The translations under genes were made by a program, and so were the position numbers. A DNA stretch of 64,000 nt, taken from contig NZ_CP129118.1 in NCBI RefSeq assembly GCF_033304615.1, positions 306,001-370,000 of the forward strand, read 5' to 3'. Under the pieces are notes generated by a model that did not search any database, was not told the DNA's origin, and saw nothing but the letters and a program-made list of their open reading frames with translations. This document shows, in pieces, positions 1-8,799 of this stretch; the first letter of the stretch is position 1; every line of letters begins with the position of its first letter. The DNA comes from Sporosarcina oncorhynchi. GTDB taxonomy: Bacteria > Bacillota > Bacilli > Bacillales_A > Planococcaceae.

Positions 1-610
1 TAGACGTATGTATGGGGTGTAATCCATTTTCATCCAGGCGGAATACTTCATCAGCGGCGGTGATGGCGCTTTCCAGATTGCCCGTTACTATCAAAATACT
101 ACGGTTCTGATGTTTGAGTTGATGCAAAATGCCTATAAGAATGCGCTTTGATTCCAAGTCGATGTTTTGATCGGGTTCTTCAAATATGTATATGGCTGGA
201 TTTTGTAGAAGTAGGCATGCGAGTTGAACTCTTTTCTTCTCGGAATAAGATAGGTTCTTTACTTTAACACCGCGCTTATCCTCCAATTGAGTAGCTGCAA
301 TTGCTTCATTTATAGGCATAGCAGAATTATATAAACGCCTCGTGAATTTCAGTATCTCTTCTATTGAAAGGCGCTCGTATAAACCGTCATGTAGAAAAAA
401 GTAGCCGATTTGTTGTTTTGTATTTTTATCGAAACGGATTTCTCCCTGGGAGAGAATTGTTTTTCCAAGCAATAAGTTTATAAGCTGTTCCCTTACATTG
501 ACGCTCGAATAGACGGCAACGATTGTCCCTTCACCGATTGTTAAATCAAAAGCAGGGAAAATGACAGCATCATGAATACGTTTTTCAGCTTTAATAAATT
601 GAAGTGACAT
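1..610 (-). CDS. Degenerate ABC ATPase-like protein, probable ABC/LytTR transcriptional regulator (3' end outside window)
   Basis: The reading frame starts at the ATG at 610 and runs leftward without a stop past the window edge (203 codons visible). It reads like an ABC ATPase: Q-loop-like region, a signature-like LSYSEKKRVQLA and a Walker-B-like IYIFEEPDQNIDLES. However, the Walker A position reads VAVYSSVNVREQL, with no GxxGxGKS/T, so nucleotide binding is probably lost. Known family knowledge: Bacillales have regulators with a degenerate ABC domain followed by a LytTR DNA-binding domain, and a LytTR part would lie beyond position 1. The alternative is an ABC transporter subunit in decay. 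The fold is fairly sure; the LytTR assignment is inference. Confidence 0.6.
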   Translation of the reverse strand, partial: MSLQFIKAEKRIHDAVIFPAFDLTIGEGTIVAVYSSVNVREQLINLLLGKTILSQGEIRFDKNTKQQIGYFFLHDGLYERLSIEEILKFTRRLYNSAMPINEAIAATQLEDKRGVKVKNLSYSEKKRVQLACLLLQNPAIYIFEEPDQNIDLESKRILIGILHQLKHQNRSILIVTGNLESAITAADEVFRLDENGLHPIHTS

Positions 611-752
611 GTAGTGCCCTCTTTTCTGCGAAAATCTTTACTACCATTCTAGTATACAGAAGTGTGAAAGACTATGAAGACTTTGATTATGTTATGAACG
701 GGTTTTATAAGCGTTGGTAAATGGTAAGAAATCTATCTAAGTTGGTGACAAC

Positions 753-768
753 TGTGATATATATCACA
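753..768 (+). promoter_or_regulatory. Fnr box (ric promoter)
   Basis: TGTGATATATATCACA is a perfect 16-bp palindrome matching the Bacillus Fnr consensus TGTGA-N6-TCACA. A TATGAT hexamer at 790-795 could be the -10 element. The start site would then fall near 802, which puts the box centre at about -41.5, the usual position for Fnr activation. It lies 124 bp upstream of ric. Confidence 0.85.
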
Positions 769-818
769 ATCCTTGGTGAAGGAATCATTTATGATGAAAT
801 GGACAGCTCGTGTATAGA

Positions 819-832
819 TAGGTAAAACCCTA
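819..832 (+). promoter_or_regulatory. NreC-like box upstream of ric
   Basis: TAGGTAAAACCCTA differs at one position from the staphylococcal NreC consensus TAGGG-N4-CCCTA. A complete nreABC system lies 7.5 kb downstream, so NreC binding is plausible. The site sits downstream of the start site predicted from the Fnr box, so it may serve a second promoter. Inference from consensus match only. Confidence 0.5.
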
Positions 833-891
833 TATACGTTTGGATCAGCTTCTATTCATAACAATATGAAAAAACGAAGGAGGAATTCAGA

Positions 892-1590
892 ATGACCCAA
901 TTTACTGTTAACACACAAGTCTCTGATATCGTCACGGCATTACCGCAAAGTGCGGATTTGTTTAGGAATTTACGTATAGATTATTGTTGCGGAGGGAAGA
1001 TTTCATTGGAAGAAGCGGCGGGGCAGCGAAATCTGGATGCATTTGAAGTTTTGAAAGATCTTCATTCAATTGAAGAGAAGCAGGAAGCGCGTGGGAGTCT
1101 AGAGCCCTCCAAATTTGGAGAGAAGACGCTGATTGCTTATATTCAGGAGAAGTATCATGCAGGTTTACGTGAGGAACTGCCCTTGTTGGCGCCTTATATT
1201 ACTAAGCTTGCGCGTGTACATGGTGAAAATCATTCACATTTACTCAGGGTCCAAGAGATATTCAAACTGTTGCGTGCTGAATTGCTGGATCATACGGATG
1301 ATGAAGATCTAAATGTATTTCCGCTCATTATCGATTTCCTGGCAAACCCGACGCCTGAAATGAAAGAGAAGTTAAGACCGCATGTAGTTGAACTAGAAGC
1401 TGAACATGATAACGCAGGTCAGCTGTTACATGAACTTAGGGAAATCACTGATAACTTCACTCCTCCTGAAGAGGCTTGCGGAACATACCGTCTCGTCTAC
1501 GCTAGACTTGAGCAGCTGGAAAAAGAGACATTTGAACATGTCCATCTTGAAAATAATATTCTTTTCGATCGTATTCGTCAGGCTGTTTAA
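892..1590 (+). CDS. ric: Iron-sulfur cluster repair di-iron protein (RIC/ScdA/YtfE family)
   Basis: A 232-residue cytoplasmic di-iron protein that restores Fe-S clusters damaged by nitric oxide or oxidants. The N-terminal ScdA-type domain carries the hallmark DYCCGG motif (Cys32-Cys33). The C-terminal hemerythrin-like domain has the expected His/Glu ligands (HAGLREE near 90, HGENHSH near 105, LDHTDDED near 140, EAEHDN near 170, HVHLENN near 215). The start follows AAGGAGGA with normal spacing. It is the first gene of the nitrate-respiration island, under a perfect Fnr box, which fits protection against NO made during nitrate/nitrite metabolism. Confidence 0.93.
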   Translation: MTQFTVNTQVSDIVTALPQSADLFRNLRIDYCCGGKISLEEAAGQRNLDAFEVLKDLHSIEEKQEARGSLEPSKFGEKTLIAYIQEKYHAGLREELPLLAPYITKLARVHGENHSHLLRVQEIFKLLRAELLDHTDDEDLNVFPLIIDFLANPTPEMKEKLRPHVVELEAEHDNAGQLLHELREITDNFTPPEEACGTYRLVYARLEQLEKETFEHVHLENNILFDRIRQAV

Positions 1591-1600
1591 TAAATGCCCG

Positions 1601-1629
1601 AAAAAAGTTGCCGCTAAGGTGACTTTTTT
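1601..1629 (+). terminator. Rho-independent terminator after ric
   Basis: A stem AAAAAAGTTGCC / GGTGACTTTTTT with two G-U pairs and a GCTAA loop is followed by TTTTTTCTTTTT. It separates ric from the nar operon. Confidence 0.7.
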
Positions 1630-1656
1630 CTTTTTAAGGGAGTACCTTCTCAAATA

Positions 1657-1670
1657 TAGGGAATTCCCTT
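1657..1670 (+). promoter_or_regulatory. NreC-like box upstream of narG
   Basis: TAGGGAATTCCCTT matches TAGGG-N4-CCCTA except at the last base. A weaker copy, AAGGGAGTACCTTC at 1636-1649, is centred 21 bp upstream, two helical turns, so it would lie on the same DNA face. No Fnr box was found between ric and narG. This suggests that NreC is the main activator of narG here, as in staphylococci. Confidence 0.6.
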
Positions 1671-1775
1671 ATGGGATTATTCCGATTATTCTTTAGTATA
1701 TAGGGTATAAGGTAAGTATATTTATGACAACCGCCTTTTTTGCACGTAACTCTCATGAAGGAGTGAAAAAATTCA

Positions 1776-4700
1776 ATGTCTATGAACAAATTTAGCATGA
1801 AATATTTCAAGCCTGTGGAACGCTATTCTGGAAATTGGTCTGTGCTTGAAGAGAAGAGTAGAGACTGGGAAAACATGTACCGTCAACGATGGTCGCATGA
1901 CAAGGTTGTGCGTACGACACATGGCGTCAACTGTACGGGATCGTGCAGCTGGAAAGTATTTGTCAAGAACGGCATTATCACGTGGGAAAATCAGCAGATT
2001 GACTATCCGTCCTGTGGTCCGGATATGCCTGAATTTGAACCAAGGGGATGCCCTCGTGGTGCATCGTTTTCATGGTATGAATACAGTCCGTTACGGGTCA
2101 AATACCCATACATACGGGGGAAATTGTGGCGCATGTGGAGTCAAGCGCTTTTAGAGTTTAAGGATCCTATTAAAGCTTGGGCGAGCATCGTTGAAGACCC
2201 CAAAAAAGCGAATGATTATAAGAAAGCGCGCGGTAAAGGCGGTCACGTCCGTATCCATTGGAGAGACGCAAAAATTCTAATTGCCGCACAATTGATTTAT
2301 ACAATACAGAAGTTCGGACCAGATCGCATTGCAGGGTTTACCCCGATTCCGGCCATGTCCATGGTCAGCTACGCGTCTGGGGCTCGTTTCCTTTCTTTGC
2401 TGGGTGGAGAAATGCTTAGTTTCTATGATTGGTATGCAGATCTTCCGCCATCCTCCCCACAAATATGGGGTGAGCAGACAGACGTTCCCGAGTCGAGTGA
2501 TTGGTTCAATGCCGGCTACATTATTATGTGGGGCTCTAACGTTCCGTTGACACGGACACCGGATGCTCATTTCATGACTGAGGTCCGTTACAAAGGTACA
2601 AAGACGGTATCGGTCGCACCCGACTATGCGGAAAGTGTCGTCCATGCAGATGATTGGATTGCCCCAAATCCAGGTTCTGATGCTGCGGTTGCTCAAGCAA
2701 TGACGCATGTTATTTTGGATGAGTTTTATGAACAGCGTAAAGAACCGATGTTCATTAACTACGCGAAACAATATACGGATATGCCATTCCTGATTACATT
2801 AGAACCACATGAAAAATCCTATAAAGCCGGGCGTTTCCTCCGTGCGAGTGATTTAGGGATGGAAAGTGAACATTCTGAGTGGAAGCCTGTCATTATCGAT
2901 GAAACAACGAACGAAATCATCGTGCCTAATGGAACGATGGGACAAAGATGGGAACAAGAAGCCAAATGGAATCTGATTCTTGATAACGAAGATGGCACTC
3001 GGGTTGCACCCGCATTGACTGTCTTGGATCACGGGGCAGAATGGACTGAAATCCAGTTCCCGTACTTCGAAAATACCGGTAATGGAACATTCACGCGTGC
3101 AATCCCTGCCAAGCTTGTCAAGCTGGCGGATGGAACAGAGCGTTTGGTCACAACGGTCTATGATGTCATGATGAGCCAATATGGCATTAATCGTTCGAAC
3201 AGTAAATGGGATGCGAAAGGTTACGACGATGCAGAGTCCTTCTATACTCCTGCTTGGCAGGAGAAGATTACATCTGTTAAACCTGCATTAGTTACGCAGA
3301 TCGCACGTGAGTTTGCACAAAACTCCGTTGACTCAGACGGTCGATCGATGATTATCATGGGCGCAGGTATCAACCACTGGTTCAACAGTGATACAATCTA
3401 CCGCGCAATCCTGAATCTTGTTACGCTAACAGCATCTCAAGGGAAGAACGGTGGCGGTTGGGCGCATTACGTCGGCCAGGAAAAGTGCCGTCCAATTGAA
3501 GGATGGAGCACTATTGCGTTTGCTAGAGACTGGCAAGCCCCTCCACGTCTTCAAAACGGAACGTCCTTCTTCTATTTCGCAACGGATCAGTGGAAATATG
3601 AAGAAGGTAACATCACGTCCTTGTCTTCACCATTAGGCAAAAAAGCTCGTTATGAGCATCCTGCGGACTATAACGTCTTGGCGGCTAGACTTGGTTGGTT
3701 GCCATCGTATCCACAATTTAACATGAACAGTTTGAAGCTGACAGAACAAGCTGCAGAAGCCGGGCATACGACAACGCAGGAAATTGTTGATTATACAGTG
3801 GACCAATTGAAAACAGGCAAGTTGAACTTCGCTATCGAAGATCCAGATGCACCGGAAAACTTCCCGAGATCATTGTTTGTTTGGCGTTCAAATCTTGTCT
3901 CAAGTTCTGCAAAAGGGCAAGAGTATTTCATGAAGCATCTGTTCGGAGCTTCTTCAGGACTCTTGGCACGACCGAACGAAAATATGAAGCCCGAAGAGAT
4001 TGTCTGGCGGGATGAAGTGGAAGGGAAATTGGACTTGCTCGTAGCACTCGATTTCCGGATGACAGCAACACCATTGTATGCGGATATTGTTTTACCAGCA
4101 GCGACTTGGTACGAGAAAGTAGACTTGTCCTCTACGGATATGCATCCATTCGTACATCCGTTCAATCCCGCTGTAGATCCTTTATGGGAATCGAAATCGG
4201 ACTGGGACATCTTCCGTACATTGGCAGAATCGTTCTCTGAAATGTCCGAAACTCATTTGCCGGGCGTCTATAAAGATTTGGTTACAACACCTCTTGGTCA
4301 TGATTCCATCCAAGAAATTGCACAGCCATATGGAGAAATCATCGACTGGAAAAAAGGTGAGATTGAAGCGATTCCAGGAAAGACGATGCCGGGTATGACA
4401 ATTGTCGAACGGGATTATACGAAAGTCTATGATAAATACATTACACTTGGACCGCTGCTCGCCAGTGGAAAAGTAGGTGCCCACGGAGTGTCGTTCTCCG
4501 TTGCGCAAGAGTATGAAATGATGAAAGGCATCAACGGGGTTTATTTCGACGATACGATTAAAGATGGATTACCGAAGCTTTATACGGCGAAAAATGCCGC
4601 AGAGGCAATGCTCACATTATCATCTGCAACGAACGGACGTGTTTCACAACGAGCATTCGAAGCGGCAGAACTAGATACGGGCGTCGAACTGAAAGACATT

Positions 4701-5453
4701 TCAGCGGATCGTGCGGCAGAACGTTTCACTTTTGCAAGCATCACTGCACAGCCGAAAGAAGTCATCCCAACACCTGTATTCAGTGGTTCAAACAAGATGG
4801 GTCGCAGATACTCACCGTTTACGACGAATATCGAACGCCTCGTGCCTTTTAGAACATTGACGGGCAGACAGCATTTCTATATTGACCATGAACTATTTCT
4901 GGATTTCGGCGAATCATTGCCGGTCTATAAACCGACCTTGCCGCCGATGGTTCTTGGTCCAAGTGATAAACCGATTGTCGGAGGACAAGATGCGCTTGTC
5001 CTGCGTTACTTAACACCACACGGCAAGTGGAATATCCACTCCACTTACCAAGACAACCAGCATATGCTGACATTATTCCGCGGTGGCCCAACGGTCTGGC
5101 TTTCAGACCTTGATGCAGCTGAACACGGTATTGATGACAATGCATGGCTCGAAGTGTACAACCGGAATGGTGTCGTGACTGCACGTGCTGTTGTCAGTCA
5201 TAGAATGCCGAAAGGAACAATGTTCATGTATCATGCCCAGGATAAGCATATCCAGGTGCCGGGCTCCGAAATTACGGAAGAACGTGGAGGCAGCCACAAC
5301 GCGCCGACACGGATTCATATGAAACCGACACAGATGGTCGGCGGATATGCACAGCTCAGCTACGGATTCAACTATTACGGACCGATCGGTAACCAGCGTG
5401 ACGAATATGTAGCGGTCCGCAAGATGAAGGAGGTCAACTGGCTTGAAAATTAA
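1776..5453 (+). CDS. narG: Respiratory nitrate reductase alpha subunit
   Basis: A 1225-residue Mo-bisMGD catalytic subunit of membrane-bound nitrate reductase (nitrate to nitrite, cytoplasmic side). The N-terminal FS0 cluster motif THGVNCTGSCSW with a downstream Cys in YPSCGPD is present. So are the strongly conserved EPRGCPRGASFSWY and SFYDWYADLPPSSPQ; the latter contains the Asp expected to ligate Mo. GEQTDVPESSDW follows. Length matches the family. The gene overlaps narH by 11 nt and is first in narGHJI. NreC-like boxes lie upstream. Confidence 0.98.
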   Translation: MSMNKFSMKYFKPVERYSGNWSVLEEKSRDWENMYRQRWSHDKVVRTTHGVNCTGSCSWKVFVKNGIITWENQQIDYPSCGPDMPEFEPRGCPRGASFSWYEYSPLRVKYPYIRGKLWRMWSQALLEFKDPIKAWASIVEDPKKANDYKKARGKGGHVRIHWRDAKILIAAQLIYTIQKFGPDRIAGFTPIPAMSMVSYASGARFLSLLGGEMLSFYDWYADLPPSSPQIWGEQTDVPESSDWFNAGYIIMWGSNVPLTRTPDAHFMTEVRYKGTKTVSVAPDYAESVVHADDWIAPNPGSDAAVAQAMTHVILDEFYEQRKEPMFINYAKQYTDMPFLITLEPHEKSYKAGRFLRASDLGMESEHSEWKPVIIDETTNEIIVPNGTMGQRWEQEAKWNLILDNEDGTRVAPALTVLDHGAEWTEIQFPYFENTGNGTFTRAIPAKLVKLADGTERLVTTVYDVMMSQYGINRSNSKWDAKGYDDAESFYTPAWQEKITSVKPALVTQIAREFAQNSVDSDGRSMIIMGAGINHWFNSDTIYRAILNLVTLTASQGKNGGGWAHYVGQEKCRPIEGWSTIAFARDWQAPPRLQNGTSFFYFATDQWKYEEGNITSLSSPLGKKARYEHPADYNVLAARLGWLPSYPQFNMNSLKLTEQAAEAGHTTTQEIVDYTVDQLKTGKLNFAIEDPDAPENFPRSLFVWRSNLVSSSAKGQEYFMKHLFGASSGLLARPNENMKPEEIVWRDEVEGKLDLLVALDFRMTATPLYADIVLPAATWYEKVDLSSTDMHPFVHPFNPAVDPLWESKSDWDIFRTLAESFSEMSETHLPGVYKDLVTTPLGHDSIQEIAQPYGEIIDWKKGEIEAIPGKTMPGMTIVERDYTKVYDKYITLGPLLASGKVGAHGVSFSVAQEYEMMKGINGVYFDDTIKDGLPKLYTAKNAAEAMLTLSSATNGRVSQRAFEAAELDTGVELKDISADRAAERFTFASITAQPKEVIPTPVFSGSNKMGRRYSPFTTNIERLVPFRTLTGRQHFYIDHELFLDFGESLPVYKPTLPPMVLGPSDKPIVGGQDALVLRYLTPHGKWNIHSTYQDNQHMLTLFRGGPTVWLSDLDAAEHGIDDNAWLEVYNRNGVVTARAVVSHRMPKGTMFMYHAQDKHIQVPGSEITEERGGSHNAPTRIHMKPTQMVGGYAQLSYGFNYYGPIGNQRDEYVAVRKMKEVNWLEN

Positions 5454-7050
5454 AGCGCAAGTAGCGATGGTCATGAATTTGGATAAATGTATTGGTTGTC
5501 ATACATGCAGTGTGACGTGTAAAACAACTTGGACAAACCGCGAAGGTGCAGAGTATATGTGGTTCAACAACGTAGAAACAAAACCGGGTATCGGATATCC
5601 GAAACGTTGGGAAGACCAGGAACTGTATAAAGGCGGATGGCATTTGCGCAATGGAAAACTTGAACTTAAATCAGGTTCCAAGTTATCGAAAATTGCATTA
5701 GGGAAGATCTTCTATAATCCCGATATGCCTGAAATGAAAGACTTTTATGAGCCATGGACATATGATTATGAGAAACTGACGAATGCACCGGAAAGTGAAC
5801 ATACACCCGTTGCGCGTGCCAAATCAGTCATCTCGGGAGATTATATGGACTTGGAATGGGGACCTAACTGGGAGGATCAGTTAGCCGGGGCTCATATTAC
5901 AGGACCAAAAGACCCGAATATCGAAAAAATTGAAGATGAAATCAAATTCAATTTCGAACAGGCTTTCATGATGTACTTGCCGAGGCTGTGTGAACACTGT
6001 CTTAATCCTAGCTGTGTTGCATCATGTCCGGCAGGTGCAATCTACAAGCGTGAAGAAGACGGCATCGTGCTCGTCGACCAGGAAGCATGTCGCGGTTGGC
6101 GCTATTGCATGACAGGCTGCCCGTACAAGAAAGTGTACTTCAACTGGAAAACGAACAAAGCGGAAAAATGCACATTCTGTTTCCCACGTGTTGAAGCTGG
6201 ATTGCCGACAGTCTGTTCAGAAACCTGTACTGGCAGAATCCGTTATCTTGGCGTCTTGCTTTATGATGCAGACCGAGTTCTAGAAGCGGCATCGACGCCG
6301 GATCCAAAAGACCTGTATAAAGCGCAATGTGATTTGTTCCTCGATCCATATGATCCTGCAGTCATTGAACAAGCGTTGAATGATGGCATTTCAGAAGACT
6401 GGCTAGAAGCAGCAAAAAACTCACCTGTCTACAAACTCGCGATTGAGTATAAATTGGCATTCCCGTTGCATCCTGAATACCGTACTTTACCAATGGTCTG
6501 GTATGTACCGCCACTAAGCCCGATTATGAATTACTTTGAAGGAAAGGATTCCATCAAAAACCCGGATATGATTTTCCCGGCAATTGAAGAAATGAGAATC
6601 CCGATTCAATATTTGGCGAATATGCTGACGGCAGGGGATACAGAAACCGTGAAAGGTGGATTGCAACGGATGGCGATGATGCGTTCTTATATGCGAGCAG
6701 TGTCTTCTGGCAAGGAATTCGATGAAACTAAACTCGAGCGAGTCGGCTTGACGGCGCATCAGACGAAACAGATGTATCGACTGCTCGCTATCGCGAAATA
6801 TGAAGACCGTTTTGTCATTCCTACTTCGCACAAGGAGGGGACGATGAACGTTTACCGTTCCCAAGGTTCGGCTGGTTACAATGAACAAATGGGTGGGAGC
6901 TATGGTGAAGGACCTTCGAAAGACCCGTACAATTTTTCCATGTATGACTCAAATGGCGATTGTGATGGTTGCGGAGTGACATCAGCTCCGGAGAAAACAG
7001 GCAAGCAAATCTATGAAGAGAACTTCTATGGGGGGATCTGGCGTGATTAA
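5443..7050 (+). CDS. narH: Respiratory nitrate reductase beta subunit
   Basis: Electron-transfer subunit (535 aa) carrying Fe-S clusters between NarI hemes and NarG. Four cysteine clusters are visible: CIGCHTCSVTC near 16, CEHCLNPSCVASCP near 185, CRGWRYCMTGCP near 215 (Trp in place of one Cys, as expected for the [3Fe-4S] cluster) and CTFC...CSETC near 245. The TTG start at 5443 follows AAGGAGG and lies inside the narG end. The C-terminal tail has an extra CDGCG motif; I do not know whether this is common in the family. Confidence 0.97.
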   Translation: MKIKAQVAMVMNLDKCIGCHTCSVTCKTTWTNREGAEYMWFNNVETKPGIGYPKRWEDQELYKGGWHLRNGKLELKSGSKLSKIALGKIFYNPDMPEMKDFYEPWTYDYEKLTNAPESEHTPVARAKSVISGDYMDLEWGPNWEDQLAGAHITGPKDPNIEKIEDEIKFNFEQAFMMYLPRLCEHCLNPSCVASCPAGAIYKREEDGIVLVDQEACRGWRYCMTGCPYKKVYFNWKTNKAEKCTFCFPRVEAGLPTVCSETCTGRIRYLGVLLYDADRVLEAASTPDPKDLYKAQCDLFLDPYDPAVIEQALNDGISEDWLEAAKNSPVYKLAIEYKLAFPLHPEYRTLPMVWYVPPLSPIMNYFEGKDSIKNPDMIFPAIEEMRIPIQYLANMLTAGDTETVKGGLQRMAMMRSYMRAVSSGKEFDETKLERVGLTAHQTKQMYRLLAIAKYEDRFVIPTSHKEGTMNVYRSQGSAGYNEQMGGSYGEGPSKDPYNFSMYDSNGDCDGCGVTSAPEKTGKQIYEENFYGGIWRD

Positions 7051-7612
7051 CTTGGATCATCTATACGCTGAAAAGAGTGTCTTCGGATTTTTCGCGAGTC
7101 AGCTATCCTATCCTGAGAAGCAAACATTCCATCCTTCGGTATTGGAAGAGTCAATCGACTCTTCCGATCCCGCTTACAAGGATGTCAAGCGCTATTGGGA
7201 TCTAATGCACACATACAGTCTTGAGGAAATACAAGAGCTCTATACGCACACATTCGATTTCCAAAAAGATTCTACGCTGTTTATGACATATGTGAAGTAC
7301 GAAGAGTCGAGAGAGCGAGGACAAATGCTCGCTAGATTGAAAGTACTTTACGAAATGTTTGGACTGATTATGCCTGACAATGAATTATCCGACTATCTCC
7401 CACTTATGTGTGAATTTATCTATGCGGCGGAATGGAGGGGGGATCCGCGTGCGCAGCAAAGCTTCTCGATGTTGCTGGCAGTCCTTGAAGACGGATCCTA
7501 TAATCTGATGAAAGCGCTTGAGAAGTATGACAGTCCTTATTATTATCTCGTCAGAGGGATGAGGGAAGTCTTCAAGTCTTGCATCCAACAGGAGGTTCCT
7601 GCAAATGACTAA
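7043..7612 (+). CDS. narJ: Nitrate reductase assembly chaperone NarJ
   Basis: A 189-residue system-specific chaperone (TorD/NarJ family, all-helical) that keeps NarGH competent for Mo cofactor insertion and membrane docking. It is not part of the final enzyme. I chose the GTG at 7043, which follows GGGGGAT and overlaps the narH stop, over an upstream ATG at 7013 lying well inside narH with no ribosome site. The sequence is rich in helices and acidic residues (EEIQELYTHTFDFQ, MCEFIYAAEW) as expected. It overlaps narI by 8 nt. Confidence 0.93.
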   Translation: MINLDHLYAEKSVFGFFASQLSYPEKQTFHPSVLEESIDSSDPAYKDVKRYWDLMHTYSLEEIQELYTHTFDFQKDSTLFMTYVKYEESRERGQMLARLKVLYEMFGLIMPDNELSDYLPLMCEFIYAAEWRGDPRAQQSFSMLLAVLEDGSYNLMKALEKYDSPYYYLVRGMREVFKSCIQQEVPAND

Positions 7613-8297
7613 CCAATTCCTATGGGTCATTTTTCCATACGTCTGTATGGCAGTTTTCGTAGTCGGCCACATTTTCCGTTACCGGCATGACCAATTCGGA
7701 TGGACGGCTAAATCGAGTGAATTTATTGAGAAGAAACAACTGATGATTGGAAGTCTTCTATTCCATATTGGGATAATCCCCGTTATCCTAGGCCACATTT
7801 CGGGATTGGGTATTCCGAAAGAATGGACGCGAGCACTTGGTGTAAGTGACCATATGTATCATATGGGCGCAGTATGGGGTGGAGGGTTTTTCGGAGTTGT
7901 GACACTTGCTGGGATGGTAATCCTTACAGCACGACGCTTTACGCACCGAAATGTTCGGAAATTGTCATCTGCATCCGATTTAATTGTCAATACACTGTTA
8001 TTGTTTATCGTCTTTATCGGAGTGTACGCTTCCTTAATCACGAATAACATAACGCCGGGATTCGACTACCGCGATTCAATCTCGGTATGGTTCAGATCAC
8101 TTCTCATTTTCAGACCTGAAGCGGGCTATATGGCCGCAGCTCCATGGACATTTAAGCTACATATATTGACCGGGTTTTTAATATTTGCAATGTGGCCTTT
8201 CACGCGCCTCGTCCATGTGTGGAGCGTACCATTGAATTATGCCGGCAGGAGTTATATTCTGTATAGGAGATCACCTGTGAAAAAGCATAGACGATAA
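7605..8297 (+). CDS. narI: Respiratory nitrate reductase gamma subunit (cytochrome b)
   Basis: A 230-residue membrane subunit with five hydrophobic segments that takes electrons from menaquinol through two b-type hemes and passes them to NarH. His residues in the second and last helices (LFHIGIIPVILGH, FKLHILTGF...TRLVH) are candidate heme ligands. The ATG overlaps the narJ end. The C terminus is basic (SPVKKHRR). It closes narGHJI; nreA begins 25 nt later, so the sensor genes are probably co-transcribed. Confidence 0.95.
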   Translation: MTNQFLWVIFPYVCMAVFVVGHIFRYRHDQFGWTAKSSEFIEKKQLMIGSLLFHIGIIPVILGHISGLGIPKEWTRALGVSDHMYHMGAVWGGGFFGVVTLAGMVILTARRFTHRNVRKLSSASDLIVNTLLLFIVFIGVYASLITNNITPGFDYRDSISVWFRSLLIFRPEAGYMAAAPWTFKLHILTGFLIFAMWPFTRLVHVWSVPLNYAGRSYILYRRSPVKKHRR

Positions 8298-8322
8298 CAG
8301 AATGTGTAGGGAGCAAAAAGAT

Positions 8323-8799
8323 ATGTTAGAGCGGATAATGTTTGATTTTCAATATGAAATTGAACAGTTAAAAGAACAATTCGGATTTGATTACGTTGCG
8401 CTTGCGCTTGTGCAGTCATCCGAACGGCGATTTGAATTGAAATGGACATTTGTGGCGGGAAACCGCAGTGAAAGGTATCGGCGGATTAAACTCCAGTCCG
8501 GTAAAGGCGTTGCCGGTCTTGTATTCAAGACGGGAAAACCAATGTATATCGGAGATGCGGAGTCAGAACTGAAAGAGATGGATCTGTTCAACTATCCGAT
8601 TGTCGTAGCGGAAGGATTGAAGAGTTTCGGCGCCATTCCGCTGTATAAATATAACCGTGTACTGGGTGTATTACTAGTGGGTTATCGGACAGAAATGGGC
8701 TTGACCCCCATGCAGTTTGAAGCGTTTAAACAACGGATAGGACCCCGGTTCGGGCCATTTTATAATAAGGAGATGGTGACCGATGAGTCGGACGAATAA
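8323..8799 (+). CDS. nreA: GAF-domain nitrate sensor NreA
   Basis: A 158-residue single GAF domain (GKGVAGLVFKTGKPMYIGD, KSFGAIPLYKYNRVLGVLLVGY). Known family knowledge: NreA binds nitrate and modulates the kinase NreB in staphylococci. The ATG at 8323 lies 9 nt after AGGGAG; an earlier in-frame ATG at 8302 has no ribosome site. It overlaps nreB by 17 nt, fitting a tightly coupled nreABC set. Confidence 0.88.
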   Translation: MLERIMFDFQYEIEQLKEQFGFDYVALALVQSSERRFELKWTFVAGNRSERYRRIKLQSGKGVAGLVFKTGKPMYIGDAESELKEMDLFNYPIVVAEGLKSFGAIPLYKYNRVLGVLLVGYRTEMGLTPMQFEAFKQRIGPRFGPFYNKEMVTDESDE

